DNA from: Adineta vaga
Lineage: Eukaryota; Rotifera
Length of the DNA: 64,000 nucleotides
NCBI GenBank assembly: GCA_021613535.1
Contig: CP075492.1
Location: 13,020,001 to 13,084,000 of the forward strand
Direction: 5' to 3'
A program made the translations under genes and the position numbers. Below the pieces are notes generated by a model. The model was not told the origin of the DNA. It was given only the letters and a program-made list of their open reading frames with translations, and did no database searches. Below, in pieces: positions 47,639-60,278 of this stretch; within the stretch, counting starts at the first letter, position 1; each line of letters opens with the position of its first letter.

Positions 47639-48824
47639 ATGATACCTACAGGTATTGAAACACTTTTTGGTCGAAATCGTGATGGTCATCGAACACGACA
47701 TATATTTCATTTACGTCGCCATCATCAACATCATTCACAACAACATCAACAGAAAGATGAACATGATCATTTAGCCAAATTCTTTTTAAATAAACCGAAA
47801 TTAGAGAAAACAATTTTACATGGTCCAACATTTGCTTTTACAGCAATGCAAGGATGGCGTTCAACAATGGAAGATCAACATAAACATCTTATACCATTAG
47901 ATAATCATTCATGGAAATTATGGTCGTATTTTGCTATTTTTGATGGTCATAATGGTACGAAAAGATCATGTTATTTGTTTCCAATGAATAGAAATCTTTC
48001 TTTCTTTCAAAAGGTATCGATACAGCGAAGAATGCATCGGAACAACTTGATATTCATTTAATCAATGCTTTAAATCATATGCTCGAAAGACAACATGATG
48101 ATACCATATATCCTGACATACCAGTTTATTCATCTCAACTTGATCTTAATCAATTACATGGTGCAATTAAACAAACCTATTATGAATTAGATCAAGATCT
48201 AAGAAAGGTTGTTAAAGATGAAAGTGGTTGTGTTTGTGTAAGAATCGTTTGATAAGATAGATTTTTTTTCTTTTGAAATACTCAATATTTAGATTACATG
48301 TCTAATTGGTCCAGAGAAAATTTATTTGATTAATATCGGTGATTCTCGTGCAATTATTATTTCCAATGATGGATGTATTTTAGCGCATACAGAAGGTAAT
48401 TTTTCATTTTGTGTTGTTTTCTTCAATATATATTAACTGAGAACTAGATCATAAACCTGATGATCCAGCCGAACGTGAACGTATTCAAGAAGCTGGTGGA
48501 AAGATTTCCAAATCATCAATAAATGATGTTTTACGCGTTGAAAATCAATTAGCGATGACACGTGTCTTGGGAGATTTCGCTATAGATAAACAAATTGTTC
48601 CGCCAATGGCTGATATTATTGAATATCCACGAAATATTCTTGCCTCATTTATTATTCTTGCCTGTGATGGAATTTGGGATGTGATGACTAATGAAGAAGT
48701 CGCACAATTTGTGATACATCGTGCATCAACAAATAAATTAGAAGAAATTACTTCACAATTATTAGATGAATGTGTTCGTCGGCGAAGTACTGATAATATG
48801 AGTGTATATATTATTAAATTATGA
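47639..48824 (+). CDS. PP2C-family Ser/Thr phosphatase (PPM)
   Basis: Four exons, 47639-47954, 48014-48237, 48293-48395 and 48448-48824, give 339 residues. A His-rich N-terminal leader (HLRRHHQHHSQQHQQKDEHD) precedes a full metal-dependent phosphatase core: GWRSTMEDQHKHL (metal Glu/Asp), FAIFDGHNG (DGH-G), NIGDSRAII, LAMTRVLGDF, LACDGIWDVM (DG-W) and STDNMSVYII (metal Asp-Asn). All metal ligands look intact, so it should be active. There is no transmembrane or targeting segment. Its size and compact form recall PPM1-type cytosolic enzymes; the exact orthologue is not clear. Confidence 0.88.
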
Positions 48825-49172
48825 ATACATTTGAACTGATCCTTATTGTTGTTTTTCAGCAATGTTATTTTAAATGTTATTCATATTTAATATAAAAGAT
48901 GTCGACCTTTTGGCTTTTCTAAAGAAAGCAAAAGATTTGTTTGCAAGAAACAGTATGATACTATTTTATCATATCTTAATTAGATGTTATCAATCAAGAA
49001 CTGTAGAATCAAGATACAAACAGTGCGTTCGTTTATACTCGGGAAAAAAAACTCTTCCTTGCAATTTTGATTAATTAAATCCTATCCAAAGCTTCTCTTT
49101 TTCACAAATTCTTATTTAGTAAAAAAAAATATAATCCTTTAAGCACCGGTATCGGCAACAAATACTGATGAT
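48825..49172. other. Convergent 3' flanks of PP2C and ANKMY1
   Basis: About 350 bp, AT-rich, no gene. The short frame 48874-49074 has no recognisable content. Confidence 0.5.
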
Positions 49173-52100
49173 TTAACTGAAACTGTAATTTTCCGGACCA
49201 TCGTATGTATAATTCCATGATAGATCTACTCCATCTAAACATGTTGGTAATCGTCCTAATTGTTTTAAGCGTTTTTGACGTATTAATTTAGCTGCTGAAA
49301 GTGTAGAAAATTGATTACTACTGGATAAGAATTGTGAAGTCTTCTTCGAGAAAGCACCACTGGATTCTGTTAGAATCTAAATAAAAATATACCGAAGAAT
49401 AGTATCGAGGGAATAGATAAAGAAGAAAAGCGAAGAGAGAGAGAGAGAGCATGATAAAACCTTGAAACGATTAGCAGATTTTAATGACAAACGTTCAGTT
49501 TGACGATGCTTCAATAACTATAAATAAGTTTTTTTTAATATGATTAGTACGCATCGATGAATAAGAAAAGTCTTTGAGGAAATTAAAAGTACATACTTTA
49601 TCATTCAATGCAACTTTTGTTGGACTATCTAGAAAAATAAAATGATTTATTTCGAATTTAATGAGAAAGTATGTATGTTTTATACGTGATCGATCGATTA
49701 ATTGACATTCATCTTGATGAAATGCGTCCCATCCTGTTGTACGACATGTTTTCGAACAAAAATACACTTTTTCACATTGTTTACAGGGTGTTAAACGAAC
49801 ACCAGTACTACGACCACATGTAGCACAAAAATGAAATTCATTATTTCCTCTAAAATATTCATTGAGAGGATAGATTTAACGTTAATAAATTTACTTCGAA
49901 TTCGTTGCTTTTGGTTTTTCGGTAATTGGTGAACGAAGACTGATACTTCGACGTGGTGAAGATGCAAATCCACTTGATGTTCGATTGAAATCATCTATCA
50001 AATATGAAAAATAAAGTTTAATATAAGATATCAAATCAATGATACACACACCAATTAGTGGTATATTCAACAAGTTTTCATTTTTTGTTACTTCTTCACG
50101 AAATCGTTTGGCCATATAAGCAAGTAATTCTTTTCGTTCTTTATATGTAACTCGTTCTTCAGGTGATAGAATATGATATGGTGTTTGAGCTATTCGTGTA
50201 TCCTTAAAACAAACAACGTTTTTTTTTCTATGAGATCAATGATAAAGATATTTATCTACGGAAAAAAAGGAATAATATGCATAGTCGACTGTTGAACCTA
50301 TGCTATCTTTTTGACTAAAACGAACTGGATAAAGAACACGAGGATTTTTTGTAATTATTCGTTCGATCTAAAAACAGAAAAAAAGTATGAACATCAGATT
50401 TATTCTACTTTACGTACTAATTGTATTCGTTTATCATAACTCCAACGAGATCCATATGTCGTTGATGAAATTGTACATAAAGCATTGCCATTTCCTTCAC
50501 CAAGTGAAACTGCTGGATCTATATTTTTATGATCAAGAAGTAAATCAACAACGGATTCATTGGCTGTCGATATCGCCAGAGAGAGTGGTGTTTGACCATT
50601 ACATACAATATTTGGATTTGCTTGATAGTCAACAAGTGAACGTATAATAGATAATGTATCATCCGCTACTTCTCGAGTACATGCGATATGTAAGGGTGTA
50701 CGACCATGACTTTGTATGTTATTCTAGAATTGATTACTAGACGTCTGTTTTGTCAATCTAGAAAAGTAATTATTTACTTTCTTATTGATATTACAAACTA
50801 ATGGATCGGCAAGCGAAAGATATTCTTTATCAACTGGTGATGTTTCAACATTTGTTTGAGCACCATGTTCTAATAAAAGTCGAACAATATCGAATGCAGT
50901 TGGTTCCAAACTACCACAAGCAATATGTAGTGGTGTTAAACTTGCATGACGCGTAGGATTTAATCGACAATTAACTTCCGCTTTTTTCTTTAATAATAAT
51001 TCTACCATTTCCCTATCACCGGCACGAATTGCTAAGGCTAAGACTGGTAATGGCCAATCACTCAATGAAGGATCGGCACCACGACGAAGAAGAAGTCTAT
51101 AGAAAGAAAATGTGTTAGTCTTTTCTGCGTAGGTAAATATCCATTCTCTATGTAACATACTTGATAATTGTAAGAACAGTTTCTCGAAATTGTTCATCTC
51201 GCATACGTTCACGAAGATCTTCAGTTAATTCATATCCATAGGAATCTATTTGATGAATAAGATTGATTTTTTTTCTTTTCTGTCAGAATAATAAATTCGT
51301 TTCTTACTTGAATTTGTTTCTGTTGGATTAAGTAATTTATTTTCTCCTGTTATATTAATTTCACCTACTGATTTTCGTGTTACCCTCATTTCCTTTGAAC
51401 TTGATTGTCTTGATTCTATAATAGGTGTTGATTTTGGATCTGAATATATTAAATCAGAATGTTCGAAAGCTTTGTTAATTGTTTCAAATGGATTATTTCC
51501 ATAATAAAATAGAAAGGCAATAGACAGTGGTGTCAATCCATCATCTGTTAATTGATTAACATTAGCACCGAAATCCAAAAGAGTATTAATCACATCAAGA
51601 TGAAGATTATAGGTTGCAAAATGTAAAGCAGTTAAACCTCGAGAATCACAAACATCAACATAAGTTGACGTATGCATAAGAAGATCACGAATTTGTTTTG
51701 TTTCACCATTATATGCTAATTCAAATAAAAATAATGATGATTTTTCCAACGGACCAGGTTCTGGAAATGCAGAACGAGTATCTAAATAAGAACATCAAAT
51801 TTCATATGTTTAGTGTTTCATTTTTCTCCATTTACTTGATAAAATATCATCAACAAGAAATGTTGCTTGTTGTTTCAATGGTAAAAATCGATTCGTATGA
51901 TAAAATAATTGTCGTTGTTCATCGGTTTCATTCGGTGTAGAAATATCTGCAATTCTTTCATTGAAAATCATCTCTTTAGATGTATTTTCATCCTGAAAAT
52001 TCGATGTATAAGCATCTAATTGAGCTCTTCTATCACGTAAAACTTCTTGTACTTGATTTGCATGTTCAATTAAATATTGTGTAAATGATAACGATGTTTT

Positions 52101-52825
52101 ATCTTCCATATTTTTACATAAGAGTGTAGATGGTTTTTTGTCAAGAATAAAATCCAAATCAGGTAACGAAGAAAGTAATTGATGAGGTGAATACCATGCT
52201 GATAAAATATGAGATGCTTCACTTCGAGGTTTTTTATCGGTTATATGAATAGATAAATTAAGCGTTGGATGTGGATAAAGAAGACGAATAAGATCATTAC
52301 TGAACCAAAAACCGACATCTGCATATTCAGATGATTGATAGGTTAATACACCGGGACCAAATCGTTCATCATGTCGATACAAACCCTAGATGAAGCAAAA
52401 GATTTACTTTTGATTTTGAAATATAGAATTAAATTTACTTTAAATTCGAATATTTCTGCTTTTTGAAATGATCCAAAACCATGTCTTTTATCTGCGAAAA
52501 ACGATCCAGTGTATGTCTGATCATTGAACCAAGATAATACACCTGATCCATGTTTCTTTTCAGCATACATATCACCAATATATTTCTTTCGAAAATCAAG
52601 ATTATCATAAAATATTGAAAAATTTAACTATTACTAACTCACATAGTCTTTTCGTATAGTTGTACTTGTTGCTCTTTGTTTCGATGTTGTCTCTTGACAA
52701 ACATCAGTTGATGTTTTCATTACTTCATTATTATTGGAATTGATTGTCTTTGATTGATCTTTCAGAGTATCGTCGGATGATTCTCGAGTTTGACTACTTA
52801 TTGATTTTCTTGTCAATCTAGACAT
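49173..52825 (-). CDS. ANKMY1: ANKMY1: MORN, ankyrin and MYND protein
   Basis: Fourteen exons keep phase: 52825-52643, 52585-52439, 52385-51836, 51781-51308, 51245-51161, 51096-50778, 50723-50418, 50367-50260, 50202-50052, 49994-49895, 49849-49686, 49628-49597, 49517-49461, 49376-49173; 959 residues, close to vertebrate ANKMY1. Order: Ser/Thr-rich N-terminus; MORN repeats (YIGDMYAEKKHGSGVLSW, YTGSFFADKRHGFGSF, GLYRHDERFGPGVLTY); ankyrin repeats (RGLTALHFATYNLHLDVINT, PLHIACGSLEPTAFDIVRLL, GRTPLHIACTREVADD); a basic Ser-rich linker; and an MYND zinc finger (CATCGRS, CKQCEKVYFCSKTC, WDAFHQDEC). The family is linked to cilia in other animals, where MORN and MYND parts act in protein contacts. 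The short exons 49628-49597 and 49517-49461 were placed only by phase, so small errors there are possible. Confidence 0.9.
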
Positions 52826-53339
52826 CTTTCTTCTATCAAGAAACAACTGGAAAAAAGATCAGTCAACAAAAACAAACAAAAAAGAGAAACGTCTCAAGTT
52901 TTTATTGATAATCAAACACTTCATATAAGTAAGTATTTTCGAAAACAATCTACAGTAGCCATTTACAATTTTCAATGCCTAGGTAATCAAATCTCTTTTT
53001 CGTTAGTTAAAGAATGAAACAATAGATGCCGCATATTCGTTATAATACATTTATATTTCTTGATCTTTCGAAAGCATGTCTTTGTTTGATCTAGATAACA
53101 TAATAAAATGTCATCATAAGAAACAAAATAGTTGCTGTTCTATGTCTTTATATTTATAGTTTTCCTTGAAGTCGTTGTACATCCAAATGATTTCATTCAT
53201 GCGCTTCTTTTAGTATTTGATCATCAACTGCGTTTTGATAACTACTCAATGTTTCGCAGACTATGGAGCACAACTTGAGCTATCAGAATACGTAAAGAAA
53301 ACATGTTCTAAAGTCTTCCATAAAATATAATAGGGTCGG
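52826..53339. other. Intergenic, ANKMY1 promoter side
   Basis: About 510 bp of AT-rich DNA; no gene or repeat recognised. Confidence 0.45.
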
Positions 53340-54430
53340 TGTCACTACTTATGGTATGCCCTAAGTAGTTGAATATCCAATTCTTCTTCATAAATACGGC
53401 CACATTGTTGATAAACAAGAGTTAATTCTTTCCACTTTTCATCTGATATTGTTTCTAATGCTGAGATATAAAATTCTTCCTCTATGTCATATTGTCTCCT
53501 AGCAATCATTAATAAACCTAATCGATGCCAACCAATTGAACCGCTTATTTCATTTTTTTAATTTCTTCTTCATGGGACAGATGATGTCGATGCTATTCTT
53601 GAATTAATTTCCATTAGAATCATTTTAGGAACGACGAGCAAATTTGTAATGCTACTTGACGATTGATACTTGTCGAAAGAAAACTATTGAATGAAAGAAG
53701 ACCACCGAGGGAAATTCTGTATTTGACATTGCTTGCTCACGATAGACACTCAAGAGATCACGATTGTTTTGCTTTTACATGTAAAAGTTGAATTTGTTGA
53801 TGAGGATCACGAATAAAAAATCCCATTTTAATAATAATTGCAATATATTGTGCTCGAACTTCGAAGTACTTTATTCATCATTGTGTATGTAAAAAATTCT
53901 CTTGTAGACCACCAAATAGCTGATGAGGATGAATATGTTTTTCGAAATTCATCAATATTTCTTAATTCCTTAGAGTTATCTGCATATTTAGTTAGACAAA
54001 AAATCAATAAGATCATATTCAATTTCAATAAGAATTTCTTTAAGTAACTTGGAATACATAAATGAAGGATTTAGAGCATTTAAAGTACGTATTGATTCTG
54101 AAAGAATACTAATTGACATGAGACTTGTATCACATTGTCGAATATCCGATCCTAATAAATCACAGAATGAATTTCTTTCAGTAAAAACATCTCTAATTTT
54201 ACAAAATTTTCCAGCCTATACCTGATGTCTAGTTTTATTATTACAAAACGCGTAAACCAAATCGAATTGATGTAAATTTTCGATAATTGATACCACCTGC
54301 TGTTCGAGAGAAACGGAAATGATCATAAAAATGTTTTCATGTTTTATTTTCATAAGTTCCATCTAACTAAACAATGATGAAGTTTTCTACAACACCAGAT
54401 ATTCGTTGACGAATTGGTTGAATCGTTATC
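53340..54430 (-). pseudogene. Heavily decayed ART-TPR gene
   Basis: Read on the minus strand, pieces of the ART-TPR family appear in order but in shifting frames with several stops: an N-terminal VENFIIV segment near 54400, SDIRQCDTSLMSISILSESI near 54140, a NALNPSFMYSKLLKE segment near 54080, SSAIWWSTREFFTYTMMNKV near 53900, a VYREQAM piece with the ART arginine motif near 53730, a GLLSFN/FLSTSINRQVAL serine motif near 53680, and one TPR-like stretch (GWHRLGLLMIARRQYDIEEE) near 53540-53480. Several frameshifts and stops separate the pieces, so no product is expected. Relatives are at 29751 and 57933. Confidence 0.75.
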
Positions 54431-54697
54431 TTCTTTTTCAAAACTTTTTTTTCCACATAGTTTTTGTGATTTCAGTGGCATGAGATTATTCTATTCGTTC
54501 TTTACAAACAACTGAATTGCTGCACTCAATAAAAGAATCAACTTTGTCGAGAGAAAAGTAAAGAATAACGTGGGCGCAGTGCATGATGTACTATTCAATA
54601 CATTCGATAGTTACAGAAAATAAAATTTATTATGTGAATATATAATAAAAAAAATAAAATATGAAAAAGAAACAAATGTTTTTTTTTATTCGAATCT

Positions 54698-55257
54698 TTA
54701 AGATCGACCAACTAGTTTTGTATTGATGACTGCTGTTGATATATCAACCTGAGCAACAGGCATGTCTTCTCGTTTAATTCGTACAATTTCGGAACCGAAT
54801 GGACCATATACTTCGAGACATTTCGGTTTCGGACAAAATATACGACGTATAACATAACACGGCCAAGCACAAATTAAAGTTATCCAAAGAAGAAAGAAAA
54901 ATGTCGGTTGTTCACCTCGACATTCTCGCATTTGACTAATATCATGCAAGAAAATAGCCGAATCTGTATGTGAAGGTTCAGAACAACTTGCACAACAGAC
55001 ATATTCTTGATATCTTGTCAAAAGTCGAATATCTGTCAGAGCTGTATAATAACCATTATTACAACAACATAAACTATCTTGATAATCCCATTCACGATAA
55101 ATTTTTTCACTCGGTAATAATGCAAAACTGTTATTTAATGGACGACCATAAGACGATTGAGGTTGTTGAGCATGAACACGAGATGGTGCAATAGTCCTAA
55201 ATACATAACAGAAATAAATATAGGACAAAAAGAGAAACATTGATTGTTCGCATACAT
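54698..55257 (-). CDS. Cys-rich membrane protein, start codon split by an intron
   Basis: Main exon 55196-54698. The preceding exon probably ends at 55256 with AT, and the acceptor TTTAG supplies the G, so the ATG is assembled by splicing (AT|GTATGC...TTTAG|G). This gives MTIAPSRVHAQQPQSSYGRP and 166 residues. The middle has a Cys-rich segment (SLCCCNNGYYTALTDIRLLT, YVCCASCSEPSHTDSAIFLH) in which TALTDIRLLTR and IFLHDISQMRE recall membrane-bound PH-like modules. One TM helix follows (TFFFLLWITLICAWPCYVI), then a hydrophilic tail (CLEVYGPFGSEIVRIKRE). Function unknown. Without the split start the frame would run into intron sequence that happens to be open and hydrophobic. Confidence 0.55.
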
Positions 55258-55690
55258 GTTTTGTTGTTGAATCGTTTTCTTTTGATGTATGTATGCACTA
55301 ATACACTAGTTGATTGTGTTCGATGTAGAAAATAATCAAATGTAATATATAATGCAAAAAGATGAATTGGAATTCAATTGAATTAAAAAAGATGGCTTCA
55401 TCTACTTTATTTGTTCTTTTGTGTATTTCATCATCTGATGTTTACAAATGCATCGATATTCGTTGATTGAAAATAAATAATATCAATGAGTAGGTGGTAT
55501 GAAATGATCACAAATAAAATTTAAATTACTTTTTTATTCAGAGAATTATTTACATCTAGTCTATATTTTCTCTCTCTCTGACTTTTTGACTAATATTATT
55601 TGAAAATTATCTTGTTTTATTGAATTTATAAAAAAAAAGGAAATAACAAAAAATACAAAAGAATATGCTCACTGAAAATACCGATCATGA
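55258..55690. other. Intergenic
   Basis: Promoter of the Cys-rich membrane gene and 3' flank of RBCK1. Poly-A and (TC)n short runs near 55570. No gene. Confidence 0.45.
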
Positions 55691-57217
55691 TTAATGACAA
55701 TTTTGACAATTCGGGACACAAAGTTTACCATTATCAACACGACATCGACAACCACCAGACGTATCACCACGTCCTCCAGGACCCCAACGAGGACCTTGTG
55801 TTGGCCACTAAACAAAATCAATATCATTCTGTATGCAACAAAAGAATTACGAACACAAATTTCCATTTTACATTGACTACATTGAATCCAATCACAACCA
55901 GATGCTTTCTGAATTATCACACGACAACCAGGACTACGAAAATTTCTTATCTAATTTTCAATAAAACAGTAAAAACATGATTCTTACCAATACATTGCTT
56001 CCTTATTTTTGATCATTGTCTTGATGAAAAAGAAAACAGAAATAATTCAATTAACTTCATTTTACTATTTACCTCCAGATGTTCTGTATCACTACGTACA
56101 GTACTTTCATTTGTTTGACGTAGTTTTAAATCTTCTTGATATTCACGACCTTTCAATCAAACACATCAATTAACTTATAAAAACTTACATTCAAACTTAC
56201 AAGTTTGACCTTCATGTATCGCTGAACATGATAAACAAATCCAATGTTTACATCCCTATGAGATAATATACTCAAAACTAAGATAAAAGCAAAACATATT
56301 TTCAATATTTTATAATTACGTTACAAAATATAATATTATTTTCTTGATCTGGTTCTATGAACCACCAATGTGTACAATCGGGTGTAATACAATGAAATGT
56401 TTTATTTCGACTCTCAGCAAAACGCATACTAACATTATGAAGACGATCAACTACTTTTGGATCAACTTTTAAATCATTCACTACCTAGAACATAATCGAA
56501 TTTTTAGAATTAAATTCTTTATCAATTATTTGTGATTCTTACACCTCGAAGTTCTCTTTCTTCAACAAATGCTGTACACTTATCGTGAGGACATTTGACA
56601 GTTGGTTCATCAGTCGTTTCAATCAATTGTAAAAGACACGGTTTGCAAAATGGATGAAGACAATTACGAAATAAAATTCCATCACCTTGAGGAATCGTAT
56701 CAAAACAAGTGATACAATCAAATGGTTCATCATTTGAATAATATGGTTTCTGTTCTTGAGATGATAATTGACGAAAGAATTCTTTTGATGTGACTTTTTG
56801 AAAATTTTCTGAATGATCAGAAATAGTATTATCTTTAATAATAAGAAATTCTTCTAGACATGTTCGTAATACTCTATGAAATTGATCACGTGATGTTTCA
56901 TTTAACCAAATTCGATATCTATTCTTTATTCCATCGAGTAAATCAGGTTTAGTAGTGACGTTTGCAAAAGTATATTGATCACGACGAACAAGTGGACAAG
57001 TGAAAAGTTCCTGGAATGATAATCAATCATTACTATCGACATATAATTGATAATATTCGATTCTTACAATTTTACTATTATTTAAATCGATAGCTCGTAA
57101 TACATAGTCCCCAATATCACGTTGACGTAATTCTATAAGACATCGATCAAAATGTAGAGGTCTATCATTCAATCCATTGAGTTCAATACGACATGTACTA
57201 TAAACTTCGACACTCAT
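55691..57217 (-). CDS. RBCK1: HOIL-1/RBCK1-like RBR ubiquitin ligase
   Basis: Eight exons, 57217-57068, 57010-56543, 56484-56320, 56255-56201, 56149-56073, 56001-55988, 55933-55855 and 55807-55691, give 374 residues. Vertebrate HOIL-1 (about 510) is a subunit of the linear-ubiquitin complex LUBAC and can esterify ubiquitin onto hydroxyl groups. RING1: [20 protein letters not shown] with [22 protein letters not shown] ... [18 protein letters not shown]; helix [21 protein letters not shown]2: CPGC...[15 protein letters not shown], then [20 protein letters not shown] and CVPNCQNCH. The EIC-W segment holds the catalytic cysteine position and the [15 protein letters not shown] tail is diagnostic. 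The N-terminal ubiquitin-like and NZF domains of vertebrate HOIL-1 are missing from this model; 50 residues ([20 protein letters not shown]...) stand before a different linker, which may be a divergent UBL. Confidence 0.88.
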
Positions 57218-57932
57218 ATTACTCAATCTACAATAAAAAAAATGAAATTTATCATTTTAAAATGAAATCAGATAGTATGTCATTCACATCGCCTCAATGT
57301 ATTTAATGAGTAGAGGACATCTATGCACATTTGTATAGTTGAAAAAAAAGACCAATATGAATTAAATGATGTTACACACATTTTTTTAATCATTGAAATT
57401 CATATTCAGTTTGAGTTTGTCTTATGAGTAATGATGTGCTTACTTTGAAAAATCAAAAATTCATCAAATTTGATCTAAAACTGTAATATGAAACTAAGTT
57501 CTGAGTACGCTGAAAATTTAAATCAAATGAGTCATCATTTACATTACATTTCAATATGAATCCTGTAAAGTTCAGATGAAATTTGCCAATAATTATTTTC
57601 TATTATTCTTCAACAAAATCTAAATCATAAAAATCCACCTTTGGTTTTCTTATTTCATAAGGAAGTAAATAGTACATGTGCGATTATTATTATAAGAATA
57701 TAAAAGACGGTATTTTTGACGATAGTATGAAAAATAATAACATACAGAACGCGAAAAAAAAGAAGTAAAAGAAACTACGCTTGAAGACTGATACTGTCTA
57801 GGCAACTGCTTACCTATGGGTTTTATTTTTATGTTTAACATTCATAATAATTAATGAAACTATATATAGATGATTCGAACGATTTTTGTTTTCGGAACAT
57901 TGTCTATTGGTAATTTTTATTATTTTTGAAAT
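57218..57932. other. Divergent upstream region
   Basis: About 715 bp between RBCK1 and the ART-TPR pseudogene, head to head. The frame at 57650-57841 (-) is Tyr/Ser-rich and not domain-like. Confidence 0.5.
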
Positions 57933-59871
57933 ATGGGTTGTGGCATTTCTAAACCAAGTGAGACAGTGAAATTACCCGAGAAATTACCTATTTCAGAAGC
58001 ACAAAGTGTAGAAAATTATGTTGTTGTGTGGTTCATCGGTTCGAATGATCAGAATGAAGTTACTGATATCAAAAAGTCAATGGAACAATTACAACAAGTC
58101 TTCAGTGTTGTGAAAAATTTTACAGATGCGGATCAATGTCGTGCTTTTATCTATCAAGTTAAATTGGAAAAGGTCTTTCTCATTGTTTCTGGTAGTCGTG
58201 GAGAAGAATTTCTGTCAGACATCGCTTTGTAAAAAGTTAAATGAAGATGCGAACCAATGCAATCATGATTTGATTGGTTACGAAGTCGTGGAGTCAACTG
58301 TCTCGACGAATTCCATCGATTCAAATCGACAAAAAGCTTCATTTATGTACAGTCAGTTATTCAAAGAGACCATTTTAAGAACGAACGACGGAAATATAAA
58401 AGATCTGTGTGATTTTTGTCGTAAACATTATCAAGGAAATAAAGAGGAAATGCTGTTCTTGGATCGTCTAGAAAAAACTTACCCCGAAGAACCCCCAGCT
58501 CGATGGTATAGTTATGAAGGATGCCTTTATCGAGTATTAAGCAAAGCTCTTCGTACGTGTGACTTCAATGCACTCTATTCGATGCGTGTTATTATTCGTG
58601 ATCTTCACAAACAACTTGCTAATGTGCATTCACGAAATAAAAACGGACGGATGGAACTATATCGCGGACAAGGAATGGAAGACAAAGAATTCAATGAAAT
58701 TTGTAACAATAAAGAAGGATTGTTGATTATCTCAAATTTTTGATCGAGTAGTACCGATCGCAGTGTAGCTCTTAAATTCGCAAAGCAGGCTGTCAACGTG
58801 AGAAATAAGAAGAGCGTGTTGTTTAAAATCGTTGTAGAAGGAATTACTCCTGTTCCAATAGCTGATATCAGTGCGTTCAGCTATTATGTTAAAGAGAATG
58901 AATGGCTATTCTCAATAGGTTCTACCTTTTACATCGAATCGGTTTCATGTTCAAGCGAATCCATGAATATGTGGAATATTGAATTGAAATTAATCGATTC
59001 TAATGACAAACAATTAAATCATTTAAAACAATACTTGAAAAAATCCATCATGGGTCTCACTTCTGCCCTTGATTTTGCTAGATATATGCATCTATCAGGA
59101 AACTGGGAACAAGCAGAATATTTTTACAAGAGAAGTCTTGAAACTGAAAAAATACCGTATCGCCATGCCGTCATCTACAATGATCTTGGACTGGTACAAA
59201 CTGAGTTGAAGGATTACAAAGAAGCAGAAAAATCATATAAGGAGTCATGCAAAATTAAAGAAGCTTGTCAAGATCTAGAAAATAAAGATTTCGCTTCTAC
59301 ATATAACAATATGGGTATTGCATATTATCAAGCAAGAGATTTAACTAGAGCTGAAGAGCATTTCAAAAAGGCTTTGGAAGCTTATACTACTGAGTCTCAA
59401 GAAAACCAAGAACTTCTAGCTGCTATCTATCATAAACGTGCTACTATTTACAGTGAGAAAGACGATTATGAAAATGCTTTGGAATGCATCGAACAATGTT
59501 GGAAAATTCGAAGTCAAATTCTTCCATCAATACATTCAACTTTAGCGATTACATATAATTGTGTGGCAAATATCTATTACCAAAAAGGTTCATTGAAAGA
59601 AGCCATTCGATATGCTGCAAAAGCAGTCGATATTGACAAGCAAGCCGTATCGGACAATCATCCTCAAATTAAAATTCATAAACAAAATCTTGAGTTTTTC
59701 AAACGTGAAATAAAGAAAACATATAAAGTTAACATTCAGTCTGTTCCTTTCTTTTCAAACGAAACTTTCTTCTTCCGTAGTCATACAAATGAAGAATCTA
59801 GCAATAAAAAAAAAACGTCTTGTAAAACAATTAAGATCTTTTCACTGTTGTTTCAAATGTATGAATTCTAG
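57933..59871 (+). pseudogene. ART-TPR gene broken by a deletion/frameshift and one stop
   Basis: Begins MGCGISKPSETVKL (potential myristoylation) and runs in one frame to about 58220, where the family alignment shows a missing block of some 40 residues and a change of frame; the old frame ends at 58230-58232. The second frame (58233-58743) covers the mid region and the ART R motif (ELYRGQGM) and then meets a TGA at 58741-58743 exactly in the ART serine motif (ISNF-stop-SSSTDRSV). The remainder continues in frame to 59871, with E-x-E (KENEWLFSIG) and about five TPRs (RHAVIYNDLGLVQTELKDYK; ASTYNNMGIAYYQARDLT; AIYHKRATIYSEKDDY). Only two disabling changes in nearly 2 kb, with otherwise intact codons, mean the loss is recent. 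Intronless like its relative at 29751. A sequencing or assembly error could explain the TGA but not the missing block. Confidence 0.8.
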
Positions 59872-60278
59872 TATATTTCATCGGTTACAAAGTAAAAGAG
59901 AAGGTATATGCATATTGACATAACCACACGTACTTCTTTTTACGCTGATGATGGTTCTATTTCTGTATGTTTATTTTTATACTCTTTATCAATAGAGATG
60001 ACACGTATGAATCACCGACAGTGCTGATATGTCGATGAATTTACTATTTGTCTCTCATAGGTTTCTATCTATATGAATAGAGACAACAAAGAATTTAAAC
60101 TGAAAAATGTTTGTTATTTCGTTTTGTATTGTTGTTTATAGATGCTTCTATGTATACATCACTGATGATATGTAGAAGAGAAAAAAAAACAGTTAGTTTG
60201 CGCATAGAACAGATATTTTCAATAGAATAAAATATTATTTATTCTTCTATAGTGTACGTATTCTGAACTGTAACATTT
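59872..60278. other. Intergenic, promoter of the CW-repeat peptide
   Basis: About 400 bp, AT-rich, no further gene. An AATAAAATA tract at 60228-60236 is close to the small gene start. Confidence 0.45.
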
